NCBI RefSeq assembly: GCF_000023105.1
Contig: NC_012669.1
Location: forward strand, 3,349,025-3,413,024
Reading direction: 5' to 3'
From: Beutenbergia cavernae DSM 12333
Lineage (GTDB): Bacteria; Actinomycetota; Actinomycetes; Actinomycetales; Beutenbergiaceae
Length of the DNA stretch: 64,000 nucleotides
Position numbers and translations under genes: made by a program. The notes below the pieces were generated by a model. That model ran no database searches. It saw only the letters and a list, made by a program, of their open reading frames with translations, and had not been told where the DNA came from. Positions 1 through 12,332 of this stretch are shown in pieces; position 1 is the first letter of the stretch, and the number at the start of each line of letters is the position of its first letter.

Positions 1-3000
1 GACGCTGCTGTGCACACTCCGGCCCCTGTCCAGATCACCCTCTCTGCGCCGGCTCCCGGGCCGTTCGGCGAGATCGACTCGGGCATCCTCAAGGTCCGCG
101 CCGCCGCCGTGCCGGAGGGTGCACCCCCGGCCAGAGCCGTCCTCGACGGCGACCTCGATCTCCCGCTCGGCCCGCGCGCCGAGCTGCGCTACGCGGTGCG
201 CCCGCACGTCTCCCCCGGCGACCCCGCGTACTCCGCGACCTGGGTCGCCGTGGACGTCGAGCTCGACGACGGCACCACGCTCGCCGCCAGCGGCGCCACG
301 GATGCCCGCGGCGTGGCGCTGACGCCCGCGGCGCAGGCGGCGGCGCGGCACCTCGTGGCCGGGCAGTGGAACCTCGTGCGCGTCCCGCTCGGTCCCGTGG
401 CGGGCCGGCGCGTGCGCGCGATCCACCTCGCGTGCTCCCCGCCCGCCGACGCGGAGCTCGACCTCGCCGCCGTCGAGGTCGTCGACTCCTTCGCCGCCGA
501 CGACGCGCGCTCTCTCGTCGATCGCGTCGAGACACGGCGCGGCACCCACTCCGACGGCTCCTTCTCGCGCGGGAACACCGTGCCCGCCGTGGCGAGGCCC
601 AACGGGTTCCAGCTCGTCGTCCCCATGACCGACGCCACGACCGACCGCTGGCTGTACGAGTGGGGTCCCGCCGGCGGCCTGGCGCTCCAGGGCATCGGCG
701 TCTCGCACATCCCCAGCCCGTGGATGGGCGACCGGAACCAGCTCGCGATCATGCCCGTGCCGCTGCCCGGGCCGGACGCGCGCGCGAGCGACGTGCCGCG
801 CGAGCCCGGCGCCCGAGCCCTGCCGTTCTCCCACGCCGAGGAGGAGGCGCGGGCGCACCTCTACCGCGTGCGGCTGCATCCCGACTCCGGCGACGCGCTC
901 GACGTCGCCGTCACGTCCGCCGAACGCGCCCTCGTGCTGCGCACGACGCTGCCGGCGGCGGGCGGCGCCGTCGTCCTCGATCTCGTCCGCGGCGACGGCG
1001 AGCTGCGGATCGCCGCGGACGGCACCGTGAGCGGGTGGGTCGACGGCGGCTCGCGGCTGTCCGCGGGCCGGAGCCGCATGTTCGTGGCCGGGTCGTTCGA
1101 CACCGCGCCGGACGACGTGGCCGGGACGGACGACGCGCAGCCGGGCTCCGCCGTCGCGAGCTTCAGCGCGCCTGTCGTCGAGTTGCGCCTGGCCACCTCG
1201 TTCCTCGGCGCCGAGCAGGCGGCCGCGAACCTGACCGAGGTGAGCGGCTCGTTCGACGACGTGGCCTCGGCGACCCGAGCCGCCTGGGCGCAGCGGCTGG
1301 GCGGCTGGAGCGTCGAGGGCGCGAGCGACGACGAGCTCACGACCCTCGCGTCGAACCTGTACCGGCTGCACCTGTACCCGAACGCGCACCACGAGCCGGT
1401 GGAGACCGGCGGCTCGCCGGCACCGTGGCACGCCAGCCCGGTGCTCGACGGCGCCCCAGCGGTTCCCGGCGAGCTGTACGTCAACAACGGGTTCTGGGAC
1501 ACGTACCGGACGGCGTGGCCCGCGTACGCGCTGCTCGAGCCCACGCGCGCTGCGAGGCTCGTCGACGGGTTCGTCCAGCAGTACCGGGAGGGCGGCTGGG
1601 TCGCGCGCTGGTCCTCCCCCGGCTACGCGGACCTCATGACGGGCACGAGCTCCGACGCGGCGTTCGCGGACGCCGTGCTCAAGGGCGTCACGGTGCCGGA
1701 CCTCCCGGCTCTCTACGCGGCCGCGCTGCGCAACGCCACCGTCGTGCCGCCGTCGCCCGGCGTGGGCCGCAAGGGCCTCGCCACGTCCGCGTTCCGGGGG
1801 TACGTCGACCGGCGTACGCCGGAGTCCGTGTCGTGGGCGCTGGAGAGCTACCTCAACGACGACGCGATCGCCCGCCTGGCCGACCACCTGGCGGAGCACG
1901 CGAGCGACGCCCTCGAGCGCCGGCGCCTCGCGGACGAGGCCGCGTACCTGCGGACCCGGGCGGCGGAGTACGTCACGCTGTTCGACGCCGGCACCGGCTT
2001 CTTCCGGGGCCGCTCCGTGGGCGGCGCGTTCGACCCTGCCGACGATCCGGCGTTCGACCCGAGGACCTGGGGCGGCGACTACACGGAGACGAACGCGTGG
2101 ACGCACCTGTTCGGCGTCCCGCACGACGTCGCGGGCCTCGCGGCGCTGCTCGGCGGGCGCACCGCGTTCCTGGAGCGCCTCGGCGAGTTCCTCGGCACGC
2201 CGGAGACCGGGGACACCCCGGGTCACTACTCCGGCGTCATCCACGAGATGGTGGAGGCGCGCGAGGTCCGGCTGGGGCAGCTCGGGATGAGCAACCAGCC
2301 GGCGCACCACATCCCGTACCTGTGGGCGGCCGCGGGCGACCCGGCGACGACGCAGCGCCTCGTGCGGGAGATCCTGGACCGCCTGTTCGTGGGCAGCGAG
2401 ATCGGCCAGGGCTACCTCGGCGACGAGGACAACGGCGAGATGTCGGCGTGGTGGCTCTTCTCGGCGCTCGGGTTCTACCCGATGCAGGTCGGCGCCCCGG
2501 TGTACGTGATCGGTTCGCCGCTGTTCCGGTCCGCGCGGGTGCGCCTGCCGGGCGGGGACCTGGTGGTGGACGCGCCCGAGAACTCGCGGGAGAACGTGTA
2601 CGTGCAGTCGCTCCGCGTCAACGGTGTGGAGCAGGCGGACGCGTGGATCGCGCACGACGTGCTCGCCGCCGGCGCGCACCTCGAGTTCGAGATGGGGCCC
2701 ACGCCGTCGGCCTGGGGGACGCCGGAGGCCGGCGCGACCCTGCCGCCGTCGCTCACCCCGTGGGGCTCGACGCCGGCCGCGCGCGTCGACCTGACGCGCG
2801 ACGCCGTCGTGACCTGCGGTGGCGAGAAGGTGCCGTGGCTCGTCGACGACGACGCGACGAGCGACGGCGAGCTGCGCGGAGCCGTCGAGGTCGCGCTCGC
2901 CGCGCCCGCCGTCGTCGGCGCCTACACCCTGACGTCGGCGTCGGACGAGGCCGCTGATCCCGCGTCGTGGGTGCTGGAGGGCGCCACCGACGACGGCATC

Positions 3001-3171
3001 TGGCGGGTTCTCGACGCGCGCGACGGCGAGGGGTTCCCCTGGCGCCGTCAGGTGCGCCCGTTCGGGGTCGCGACGCCGGGCGGCCCGGTCGCGCGCGTGC
3101 GCCTGCGCGTGCTCGCGACGGCGGGTGGGGCGGCTCCCCGGCTCGCCGAGCTGGAGCTCACCGCCGGCTGA
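1..3171 (+). CDS. GH92 family alpha-mannosidase, probably 5'-incomplete
   Basis: Glycoside hydrolase family 92 enzymes are calcium-dependent exo-alpha-mannosidases acting on alpha-1,2/1,3-mannose of glycans. The GH92 signatures are present: GNTVPAVARPNGF near residue 190, NNGFWDTYRTAW near 490, HYSGVIHEMVE near 740 and SAWWLFSALGFYP near 812. A galactose-binding-like segment of about 165 residues precedes the GH92 N-domain, and the last ~125 residues look like a discoidin (F5/8 type C) module, so glycan binding is likely at both ends. The frame is open to the left edge and the GTG at 10 has no ribosome binding site, so the true start probably lies outside the window. No signal peptide is visible in what remains. 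Family assignment is firm; exact substrate is not. Confidence 0.9.
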   Translation, partial: DAAVHTPAPVQITLSAPAPGPFGEIDSGILKVRAAAVPEGAPPARAVLDGDLDLPLGPRAELRYAVRPHVSPGDPAYSATWVAVDVELDDGTTLAASGATDARGVALTPAAQAAARHLVAGQWNLVRVPLGPVAGRRVRAIHLACSPPADAELDLAAVEVVDSFAADDARSLVDRVETRRGTHSDGSFSRGNTVPAVARPNGFQLVVPMTDATTDRWLYEWGPAGGLALQGIGVSHIPSPWMGDRNQLAIMPVPLPGPDARASDVPREPGARALPFSHAEEEARAHLYRVRLHPDSGDALDVAVTSAERALVLRTTLPAAGGAVVLDLVRGDGELRIAADGTVSGWVDGGSRLSAGRSRMFVAGSFDTAPDDVAGTDDAQPGSAVASFSAPVVELRLATSFLGAEQAAANLTEVSGSFDDVASATRAAWAQRLGGWSVEGASDDELTTLASNLYRLHLYPNAHHEPVETGGSPAPWHASPVLDGAPAVPGELYVNNGFWDTYRTAWPAYALLEPTRAARLVDGFVQQYREGGWVARWSSPGYADLMTGTSSDAAFADAVLKGVTVPDLPALYAAALRNATVVPPSPGVGRKGLATSAFRGYVDRRTPESVSWALESYLNDDAIARLADHLAEHASDALERRRLADEAAYLRTRAAEYVTLFDAGTGFFRGRSVGGAFDPADDPAFDPRTWGGDYTETNAWTHLFGVPHDVAGLAALLGGRTAFLERLGEFLGTPETGDTPGHYSGVIHEMVEAREVRLGQLGMSNQPAHHIPYLWAAAGDPATTQRLVREILDRLFVGSEIGQGYLGDEDNGEMSAWWLFSALGFYPMQVGAPVYVIGSPLFRSARVRLPGGDLVVDAPENSRENVYVQSLRVNGVEQADAWIAHDVLAAGAHLEFEMGPTPSAWGTPEAGATLPPSLTPWGSTPAARVDLTRDAVVTCGGEKVPWLVDDDATSDGELRGAVEVALAAPAVVGAYTLTSASDEAADPASWVLEGATDDGIWRVLDARDGEGFPWRRQVRPFGVATPGGPVARVRLRVLATAGGAAPRLAELELTAG

Positions 3172-3177
3172 CCGCCG

Positions 3178-3738
3178 CTACGGCGCGAGGACGCGGACGG
3201 CCGCGGCGACCGCGTCCGCCAGCACGTCGGGGTCCTCCACCTCCGGCAGGACGAGAGCGCGGGTGAGTCCGCCGACGGCGACCGCCGTGCGGACCCGCGT
3301 GCGCGACGAGGGCGTCGTCGCGGGCTCGGCGAGCAGGTCGGCGAGCGCGGCGAGCCACCGCCGGCTCGCGCCCTCGAGGTCGAGGTCCGCCGCCGCACCG
3401 GGGTCGCGCAGCATCGCGGCCAGGACCGCTCGGTGCGGCAGGAGTGCCTGCACGTACGCCGTCAGGACGTCCTGGCGAGGCAGCGTGCGGCCCGAGAGCT
3501 CCGCCAGCGTGCGGTCCACGTCGTCGATGAACGGCTGGAAGACGCTGCGCGCCAGGTCCGCCTTGGCCGGGAAGTGGTAGTAGAGCGCCGCCTTCGTGAC
3601 GCCGAGCTCGCGGGCGATGTCCTGCAGGCTGGTCGCCTCGAAACCCCGCGTGGCGAAGAGCTCGAGGGCGACGGCCTGGGCCCGACGGCGGGTGTCGGTG
3701 GTGCGCCCGTCCCGTCGCGGCGAGGGGGTCGCGGTCAT
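3178..3738 (-). CDS. TetR family transcriptional repressor
   Basis: A 186-residue TetR-type regulator. The N-terminal helix-turn-helix is clear (FEATSLQDIARELGVTK then AALYYHFPAKADL, residues about 33-63); the C-terminal ligand-binding half is unspecific, as usual. It is divergent from an FAD monooxygenase gene and the 54-bp gap holds a 28-bp palindrome, so it most likely represses itself and the monooxygenase and is released by a small ligand, perhaps the monooxygenase substrate. The ligand is unknown. Its 3' end lies 6 bp from the convergent GH92 gene, with no room for a terminator. Confidence 0.88.
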   Translation of the reverse strand: MTATPSPRRDGRTTDTRRRAQAVALELFATRGFEATSLQDIARELGVTKAALYYHFPAKADLARSVFQPFIDDVDRTLAELSGRTLPRQDVLTAYVQALLPHRAVLAAMLRDPGAAADLDLEGASRRWLAALADLLAEPATTPSSRTRVRTAVAVGGLTRALVLPEVEDPDVLADAVAAAVRVLAP

Positions 3739-3757
3739 GCGCCACGGCCCGAGGGGT

Positions 3758-3785
3758 AGATTCCTAGCCGGTCGGCAAGTAATCT
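3758..3785. promoter_or_regulatory. TetR operator-like palindrome between divergent genes
   Basis: A 28-bp inverted repeat: AGATTCCTAGCCG, spacer GT, CGGCAAGTAATCT. The 13-nt arms pair at 11 of 13 positions. It ends 7 bp before the monooxygenase ATG at 3793 and begins 19 bp from the tetR start at 3738, so a bound repressor would block both promoters. TAATCT at 3780-3785 is a plausible -10 for a leaderless monooxygenase mRNA. Binding by the adjacent TetR protein is inferred from position. Confidence 0.75.
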
Positions 3786-3792
3786 GACGTTC

Positions 3793-7338
<3,546 letters not shown>

Positions 7339-7407
7339 GCGTCCTCACTCCTGCGCCGCTCGGCGCTCCTCGTGGTGGTCCGCGCCCGACCCGCGAGCGC
7401 CGCCCCA

Positions 7408-7430
7408 AGATTACTCGACGTCAAGATATC
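7408..7430 (-). promoter_or_regulatory. putative operator upstream of icd (CTCGACGTC palindrome)
   Basis: On the minus strand the site reads ATATCTTGACGTCGAGTAAT, a palindrome centred on GACGTC. TAATCT at its 3' side would be a plausible -10. The core CTYGACGTCRAG recurs before sucC (18214-18235), so a shared TCA-cycle regulator is inferred; I cannot name the protein. Confidence 0.55.
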
Positions 7431-7540
7431 TGCTCCCGAGACGTCGGCGAGTGGGCGTGCGCCCTGTACGGGCATGGTGGGAGGATCATCGCCGGTGCCG
7501 CGCGGACGGCGCCGGCACCGCATCGACGAGGGGACGACCC

Positions 7541-8737
7541 ATGGCAGACGCGACCACTCCGCGCCCGCTGAGCACCGACGCCGAGCTCCCTGACGAGCTC
7601 GAGGATTACGACGAGGAGTTCGTCGTCGAGGAGGCGCCCGCCTACGGGCTCGGCGCGAGGCTCGGCGCGGAGGCCTTCGGCACGTTCGTGCTCGTCTTCA
7701 TCGGTGTCGGTGTCGCTCTCTTCTCCGGAGTCAGCACCGGCGTCGGCGCGCTCGGCATCGGGCTCGCGTTCGGCATCGCCGTCCTCGGCGCGGCGAGCGC
7801 CGTCGGCCACATCTCCGGCGGCCACTTCAACCCGGCGGTCACGCTCGGGGCGGCGATCTCCGGTCGGACGTCCTGGGGCGACCTCCTCCCCTACTGGCTG
7901 GCGCAGCTCGTGGGCGGCGCGGTCGCGGCGGGCGTGCTGTTCGTCACCGTCCCGTCCGGCCTGCCCGGCCTGTTCGCCCAGGACGGCACGGCGCGCGGCT
8001 TCTTCTCGGCGGTGAGCAACGGGTTCGGCGAGCACTCGCCCACCTACGCCCTCATCGCGTCCTCCGGGCAGATCCCCGCCGAGCAGGCGACGGCCGGCGC
8101 GTTCGGACTGCTGGGCGCCGCGGTCATCGAGATCGTCGGCACGGCGATCTTCGTCGGCGTGATCCTCGGCGTCACCGACGTGCGCAGCAACGTGAAGTTC
8201 GGCCCGGTCGCGATCGGCCTGACGCTGGCCGCCGTGCTCCTCGTGGCCATCCCCGTCACGAACGGCTCGATCAACCCGGCGCGCTCCACGGCCACGGCGA
8301 TCTTCTCCGAGGGCTGGGCGTTCGGGCAGCTGTGGCTGTTCTGGGTCGCCCCGCTGCTCGGCGCGGCGATCGCCGGGCTCGTCTACAGCGCGTTCGCCCC
8401 GGCGCCGGTCACCGAGTACGCGTGGGCCGAGGACGGTGCCGAGGAGGATGCGGTGGACGACGCCGACGCGCTGGCCGAGGCCGAGACCGCTGTGCGTGAC
8501 TCCGACGCCGCCGCGTCGACCGCCCTCTTCGACGAGCCCGAGGAGCCGGAGGAGGGCGAGGAGCCCGAAGAGGCCGACGTCGAGGTGATCGAGGTCGTCG
8601 AGGTCATCGAGGAGCCCGACGGCACGGAGACGGTCGAGGTCACCGAGGTCGTCGCCGTCGAGGAGCCGGAGACGGGCGAGGAGGCCGACACGGACGAGGG
8701 CACCGACGGGAAGCCCGCGGGCGGCTCGAAGGCCTGA
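7541..8737 (+). CDS. aquaporin/MIP family channel with long acidic C-terminal tail
   Basis: Six-helix major intrinsic protein for water or small neutral solutes. Both half-helix motifs are present: GGHFNPAVTLG near residue 92-102 and GSINPARSTATA near 245, giving the two NPA boxes. The aquaporin core is about 31-288; around it are an acidic N-terminus (DELEDYDEEFVVEEA) and a ~110-residue C-terminal tail composed largely of Glu, Asp, Val and Ala, not normal for AqpZ-like proteins (usually ~230-270 residues in total; this is 398). Start chosen at ATG 7541 with GAGGGG upstream. The tail ends in a serine/glycine/lysine stretch. Divergent from icd. Confidence 0.9.
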   Translation: MADATTPRPLSTDAELPDELEDYDEEFVVEEAPAYGLGARLGAEAFGTFVLVFIGVGVALFSGVSTGVGALGIGLAFGIAVLGAASAVGHISGGHFNPAVTLGAAISGRTSWGDLLPYWLAQLVGGAVAAGVLFVTVPSGLPGLFAQDGTARGFFSAVSNGFGEHSPTYALIASSGQIPAEQATAGAFGLLGAAVIEIVGTAIFVGVILGVTDVRSNVKFGPVAIGLTLAAVLLVAIPVTNGSINPARSTATAIFSEGWAFGQLWLFWVAPLLGAAIAGLVYSAFAPAPVTEYAWAEDGAEEDAVDDADALAEAETAVRDSDAAASTALFDEPEEPEEGEEPEEADVEVIEVVEVIEEPDGTETVEVTEVVAVEEPETGEEADTDEGTDGKPAGGSKA

Positions 8738-8771
8738 CACCGCCGGCCGTCACGGCCGGACGACGCCGCAC

Positions 8772-8809
8772 CCGGACGGGCGCCACCTGCACAGGTGGCG
8801 CCCGTCCGG
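8772..8809. terminator. bidirectional hairpin terminator
   Basis: A perfect 18-bp stem (CCGGACGGGCGCCACCTG) with a CA loop between the convergent aquaporin and DUF3017 genes. It has no U tract, as is common in high-GC actinomycetes. Confidence 0.85.
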
Positions 8810-8814
8810 CCGTC

Positions 8815-9126
8815 TCAGGCCGGCGCGATGTTCGGCGCGAGCGACAGCGCGAGCACCGCGAGCGCGGCGACGGCGAGGAAGACGACGTCGAACGCCTTCG
8901 ACCGCGCGGTGACGCCGACCGGCCCGGGCGGCGGGGCGACCAGGCGGACGACGGCGAGCACCGCGAGCTCGACGCCGAGCACCCGCACGGCGACCAGTGC
9001 GTCGACGAGCACGGCGAGCGCGCACACGAGCAGGACGCCGGCGAGCGCGCACCACATCACGCGCTGGCTCGGCGCGGAGGGCGCGGTCCGGCCGGCGCCG
9101 GATCGGGGTGGGGCGGACGTGGTCAT
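8815..9126 (-). CDS. DUF3017-like small membrane protein
   Basis: A 103-residue protein with three hydrophobic segments (about residues 23-45, 46-62 and 78-99). Size, helix pattern and the neighbourhood of mdh and purH match the DUF3017 family of actinobacterial membrane proteins, whose function is unknown. The start at 9126 is ATG of MTTSAPPRSG. It is convergent with the aquaporin gene and divergent from the FAD reductase. Confidence 0.7.
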   Translation of the reverse strand: MTTSAPPRSGAGRTAPSAPSQRVMWCALAGVLLVCALAVLVDALVAVRVLGVELAVLAVVRLVAPPPGPVGVTARSKAFDVVFLAVAALAVLALSLAPNIAPA

Positions 9127-9164
9127 CGAGGTCAGACCCTATCCCCGCGGCGTACGGTGAGGAC

Positions 9165-10460
9165 GTGAGCCGAGATCCCCGCGCGCCGCGGCGCGTCGTC
9201 GTCGTCGGTGCCGGGCTCGCAGGGTTGCGCACGGCCAGCGAGCTACGGACCCAGGGGTTCGGCGGCCACGTGGTCGTGCTCGGGGCGGAGGGCGTCCCGC
9301 CGTACGACCGGCCCCCGCTGTCGAAGCACCTGCTCGACGTCCCCCAGCCGGTCTGGCTGGCCGACGACCTCGGCACCGACCTCGCCGACGTCGCGGACGC
9401 CGTCCATCTCGACGACCCTGCCGAGCGGCTCGAGGTCGGCGACGGCCAGCGCCCCGCCACCGTGACGACCCGCAGCGGGGCGGTGCACACGGCCGACGCC
9501 GTCGTGCTCGCGTGCGGCTCGCACCCGGTGCGGCCCGCGGGGTGGGACGGCGCGCTCGTGCTGCACACCGCCGCCGACGCCGCCGCCCTCCGCTCGCGGA
9601 TCGCGGCCGGCGCCCGCCTGGTGATCGCCGGGGCGGGCTGGATCGGGGCCGAGGTCGCGACGGTGGCCGCGGCCGCCGGGGCCGACGTCACGGTGCTCGA
9701 GGCCGGCCGGACTCCGCTCGAGCGTCAGCTCGGCCCGGCGGTCGGCGGCCGGTTCGCGCGGTCGTACGCCGCTGCGGGCATCGACCTACGCCTGGAGACG
9801 CCGGTGGCCTCGGCGACGGCCCGCGAGGCCGGCGTGAGGGTGACGGCGGCGGACGGCACGGAGCTCGACGCGGACGTCGCGCTCGCCGCGGTCGGCGTGC
9901 GGCCGGCGACGGCGTGGCTGACGGGCGTCGTGCCCCTGACGCCGTCCGGGTACGTGGCGGCCGGGCCGGACGGCGCGGTCGAGGGGCTCGAGGATCGCGG
10001 CGTCTGGGCGGTGGGCGACTGCGCGCTGCGCAACTCGACGCGGCACGGCCTCGTGCCGGGCGGGCACTGGACGGCCGCCCTCGAGGACCCGGCCCGCCTC
10101 GTCCGGTCACTCCTGGCCGGGTGGGCGGGTGGCGACGTCGGCCCCGCGCCGGGCGTCGTGCCGCCCGAGCCTGCGCCGTACGTCTTCTCCACGCAGCTCG
10201 GACACGAGGTCGCCGCGTTCGGACGCACGAGCGCCGACAGCCGGGTCGTGCTGCGCGGGGAGGATCCCCAGGAGTGGACGGCCCTGTACCTGGAGGCCGA
10301 CGCCGATCTCACCGAACGGCTGGTCGGCGTCGTCGTGGTGGACCGCCCGCGGGACGTCGGACAGGCGCGCAAGCTGCTCGCCCAGCCGGAGCCGCCGGCG
10401 CTCGACCTCGCCCGTGCCGCCGACCCTGCCGTGCCGCTCCGCTCGACCGTGCTCGCCTGA
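9165..10460 (+). CDS. FAD/NAD(P)-dependent ferredoxin reductase-like oxidoreductase
   Basis: A 431-residue pyridine nucleotide-disulfide oxidoreductase of the rubredoxin/ferredoxin reductase group. FAD motif VVVVGAGLAGLRTASELR (residues 10-27), the PPYDRPPLSKHLL segment typical of BphA4/CamA-type reductases near 45-57, the NAD motif VIAGAGWIGAEVATVAAAAG near 147-166, and the FAD-ribityl motif GVWAVGDCAL near 280. It probably passes electrons from NAD(P)H to a ferredoxin, rubredoxin or P450 system; no partner gene is adjacent. GTG start at 9165. Confidence 0.86.
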   Translation: MSRDPRAPRRVVVVGAGLAGLRTASELRTQGFGGHVVVLGAEGVPPYDRPPLSKHLLDVPQPVWLADDLGTDLADVADAVHLDDPAERLEVGDGQRPATVTTRSGAVHTADAVVLACGSHPVRPAGWDGALVLHTAADAAALRSRIAAGARLVIAGAGWIGAEVATVAAAAGADVTVLEAGRTPLERQLGPAVGGRFARSYAAAGIDLRLETPVASATAREAGVRVTAADGTELDADVALAAVGVRPATAWLTGVVPLTPSGYVAAGPDGAVEGLEDRGVWAVGDCALRNSTRHGLVPGGHWTAALEDPARLVRSLLAGWAGGDVGPAPGVVPPEPAPYVFSTQLGHEVAAFGRTSADSRVVLRGEDPQEWTALYLEADADLTERLVGVVVVDRPRDVGQARKLLAQPEPPALDLARAADPAVPLRSTVLA

Positions 10461-10492
10461 CGCGTCTCGCTCGCGACCGGCCCGCCGCGAGC

Positions 10493-10555
10493 CGTCGACT
10501 GCTCGACCCCTCCCGCGACACGCCCCCAGCGGCGGGAGGGATCACGCAGTCGACG
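10493..10555. terminator. long hairpin between convergent reductase and purH
   Basis: Arms of 24 nt (10493-10516 and 10532-10555) pair at 21 of 24 positions around a 15-nt loop. The right arm on the minus strand contains TGCGTGATCCCTCCCGC, closely similar to an arm of the hairpin at 32001-32066 (20 of 24 bases identical over the compared stretch), suggesting a repeat family rather than independent terminators. Confidence 0.75.
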
Positions 10556-10561
10556 TCGGGC

Positions 10562-12178
10562 TCAGTGCGCGAAGTGGCGCGTGCCGGTGAAGTACATCGT
10601 CACGCCGGCCGCCTGGGCGGCCGCGATGACCTCCTCGTCGCGCACGGAGCCACCGGGCTGGACGACCGCGCGCACGCCGGCGTCGAGCAGCACCTGCAGG
10701 CCGTCGGCGAACGGGAAGAACGCGTCCGAGGCGGCGACGGCCCCACGCGCCCGCTGCGCGCCGTCGGCGAGCGTGTTGGCGCGCTCGACGGCGAGGCGGC
10801 ACGAGTCGACCCGGTTCACCTGGCCCATGCCGACACCGACGGCAGCACCGCCGTCCGCGAGCAGGATCGCGTTCGACTTCGCGGCCCGGACGGCGCGCCA
10901 CGCGAAGGCGAGGTCCGCCAGCGTCGAGGGGTCCGCGGCCGATCCCGCGGCGAGCGTCCAGGTCGCCGGGTCGTCGCCCGGCGCGTCCAGCGCGTCCTTC
11001 GCCTGCATGAGCATCCCGCCGGAGATCGGTCGGGTCTCGACGCCGCCGCGCCCGGGGGCCTCGGCGGTGAGGATCCGGAGGTTCTTCTTGCGCTGCAGGA
11101 TCTCCAGCGCCTCGGGCGAGAACGACGGCGCGAGGATCACCTCGGTGAACACCGGCGCGAGAGCCTCGGCCAGCTCCGCCGTCACCTCACCGTTCGCGGC
11201 CACCACGCCGCCGTACGCCGAGACCGGGTCGGTGGCGTGCGCCTTCCGGTACGCGTCGGCGACGTCGGTCCCCGTGGCGATCCCGCACGGGTTCGCGTGC
11301 TTGATGATGGCCACCGCGGCGTCGTCGTGGTCGTGCGCGGCGCGCCAGGCGGCGTCGGCGTCGACGTAGTTGTTGTAGCTCATGGCCTTGCCGTGCAGCT
11401 GCGTCGCCTGCGCGAGACCCGGCGCCCCGTACCCGTGCGTGTACAGCGCGGCCCGCTGGTGCGGGTTCTCGCCGTAGCGCAGCACGTCGGCGCGGTCCCA
11501 CGTGGCGCCCACCCAGCCCGGGAAGCCCGTGCTCGTGCCCTCGACCTCGTCGTCGGGGGCGACGACGTTGCCGAGCCACGAGGCGACGGCCACGTCGTAG
11601 GTGGCGGTGTGCCGGAACGCCGCCGCGGCGAGCGACTGCCGCTGCGCGAGGGTGAACCCGCCGCCCGCGACGGCGCTGACGACGTCCCCGTAGCTCGCCG
11701 GGTCGACGACGACGGCGACGTTGGCGTGGTTCTTCGCGGCGCCGCGCACCATGGAGGGCCCGCCGATGTCGATGAGCTCGATGCACTCGTCCTGCGACGC
11801 GCCGGACGCCACGGTGGCGGTGAACGGGTACAGGTTGCTGACCAGCAGGTCGAACGGGGCGATCCCGTGCTCGGCGAGCTGGCGCACATGGTCCGGCAGC
11901 CGCACGTCCGCGAGCAGGCCGCCGTGCACGCGCGGGTGCAGCGTCTTGACGCGGCCGTCCAGCATCTCGGGGAAGCCGGTCACGTCCTCGACGGCGGTGA
12001 CGGCGATCCCGGCGTCGGCGATCGTCCTGGCGGTGGAGCCCGTGGAGACGAGCTCGACGCCCGCGTCCGCGAGCGCGCGGGCGAGCTCGACGAGGCCGGT
12101 CTTGTCGTAGACGGAGACGAGCGCGCGCCGAACGGGGCGGCGCTCGTCGGCGGGGCTGGCGGGGGCGGTGGTGGTCAT
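10562..12178 (-). CDS. purH: bifunctional AICAR formyltransferase / IMP cyclohydrolase
   Basis: Catalyses the last two steps of IMP synthesis: AICAR to FAICAR using 10-formyl-THF, then cyclisation to IMP. The N-terminal methylglyoxal-synthase-like cyclohydrolase domain starts at [20 protein letters not shown] (about residue 15) and includes [15 protein letters not shown]; the C-terminal transformylase domain carries [13 protein letters not shown] near 295-307. 538 residues, a normal length. Start chosen at ATG 12178, preceded by AGGAGG; the open frame extends further but only into the riboswitch leader. A ZTP riboswitch lies directly upstream. Confidence 0.97.
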   Translation of the reverse strand: MTTTAPASPADERRPVRRALVSVYDKTGLVELARALADAGVELVSTGSTARTIADAGIAVTAVEDVTGFPEMLDGRVKTLHPRVHGGLLADVRLPDHVRQLAEHGIAPFDLLVSNLYPFTATVASGASQDECIELIDIGGPSMVRGAAKNHANVAVVVDPASYGDVVSAVAGGGFTLAQRQSLAAAAFRHTATYDVAVASWLGNVVAPDDEVEGTSTGFPGWVGATWDRADVLRYGENPHQRAALYTHGYGAPGLAQATQLHGKAMSYNNYVDADAAWRAAHDHDDAAVAIIKHANPCGIATGTDVADAYRKAHATDPVSAYGGVVAANGEVTAELAEALAPVFTEVILAPSFSPEALEILQRKKNLRILTAEAPGRGGVETRPISGGMLMQAKDALDAPGDDPATWTLAAGSAADPSTLADLAFAWRAVRAAKSNAILLADGGAAVGVGMGQVNRVDSCRLAVERANTLADGAQRARGAVAASDAFFPFADGLQVLLDAGVRAVVQPGGSVRDEEVIAAAQAAGVTMYFTGTRHFAH

Positions 12179-12227
12179 CGGGATCCTCCTGATCGCGGAC
12201 GCGGTCTCGCCCGTGCGGGGCGTGGAC

Positions 12228-12312
12228 CCGGCGCCCAGGCGGACGACGACGGGATCAGGACTCCTCGGCCGCTCCCCGGTGGTCGGTCCCACCCGCGCCA
12301 GTCACGGCCGAG
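12228..12312 (-). promoter_or_regulatory. ZTP (pfl) riboswitch upstream of purH
   Basis: Read on the minus strand, the leader contains GGCCGTGACTGGCG, then GGTGGGACCGACCACCGGGG with AGCGGCC (P1 and P2 with the conserved CCGGGGAGC turn), a linker, and CCGCCTGGGCGCCGGG (the conserved P3/pseudoknot element). These are the hallmark ZTP-aptamer sequences. ZTP and ZMP accumulate when 10-formyl-THF is short, so the switch is expected to turn purH on under folate stress. A GCCC/GGGC hairpin between aptamer and the AGGAGG site may be the expression platform. TAGACT at 12316-12321 (minus) is a candidate -10 just upstream. Confidence 0.88.
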
Positions 12313-12332
12313 ACGAGTCTAGCGGCGGTCGC

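Noticed and set aside
366-2957. An 863-codon open frame in another phase of the GH92 gene
   Set aside because: Arg-rich low-complexity translation and full overlap with a gene having clear GH92 motifs.
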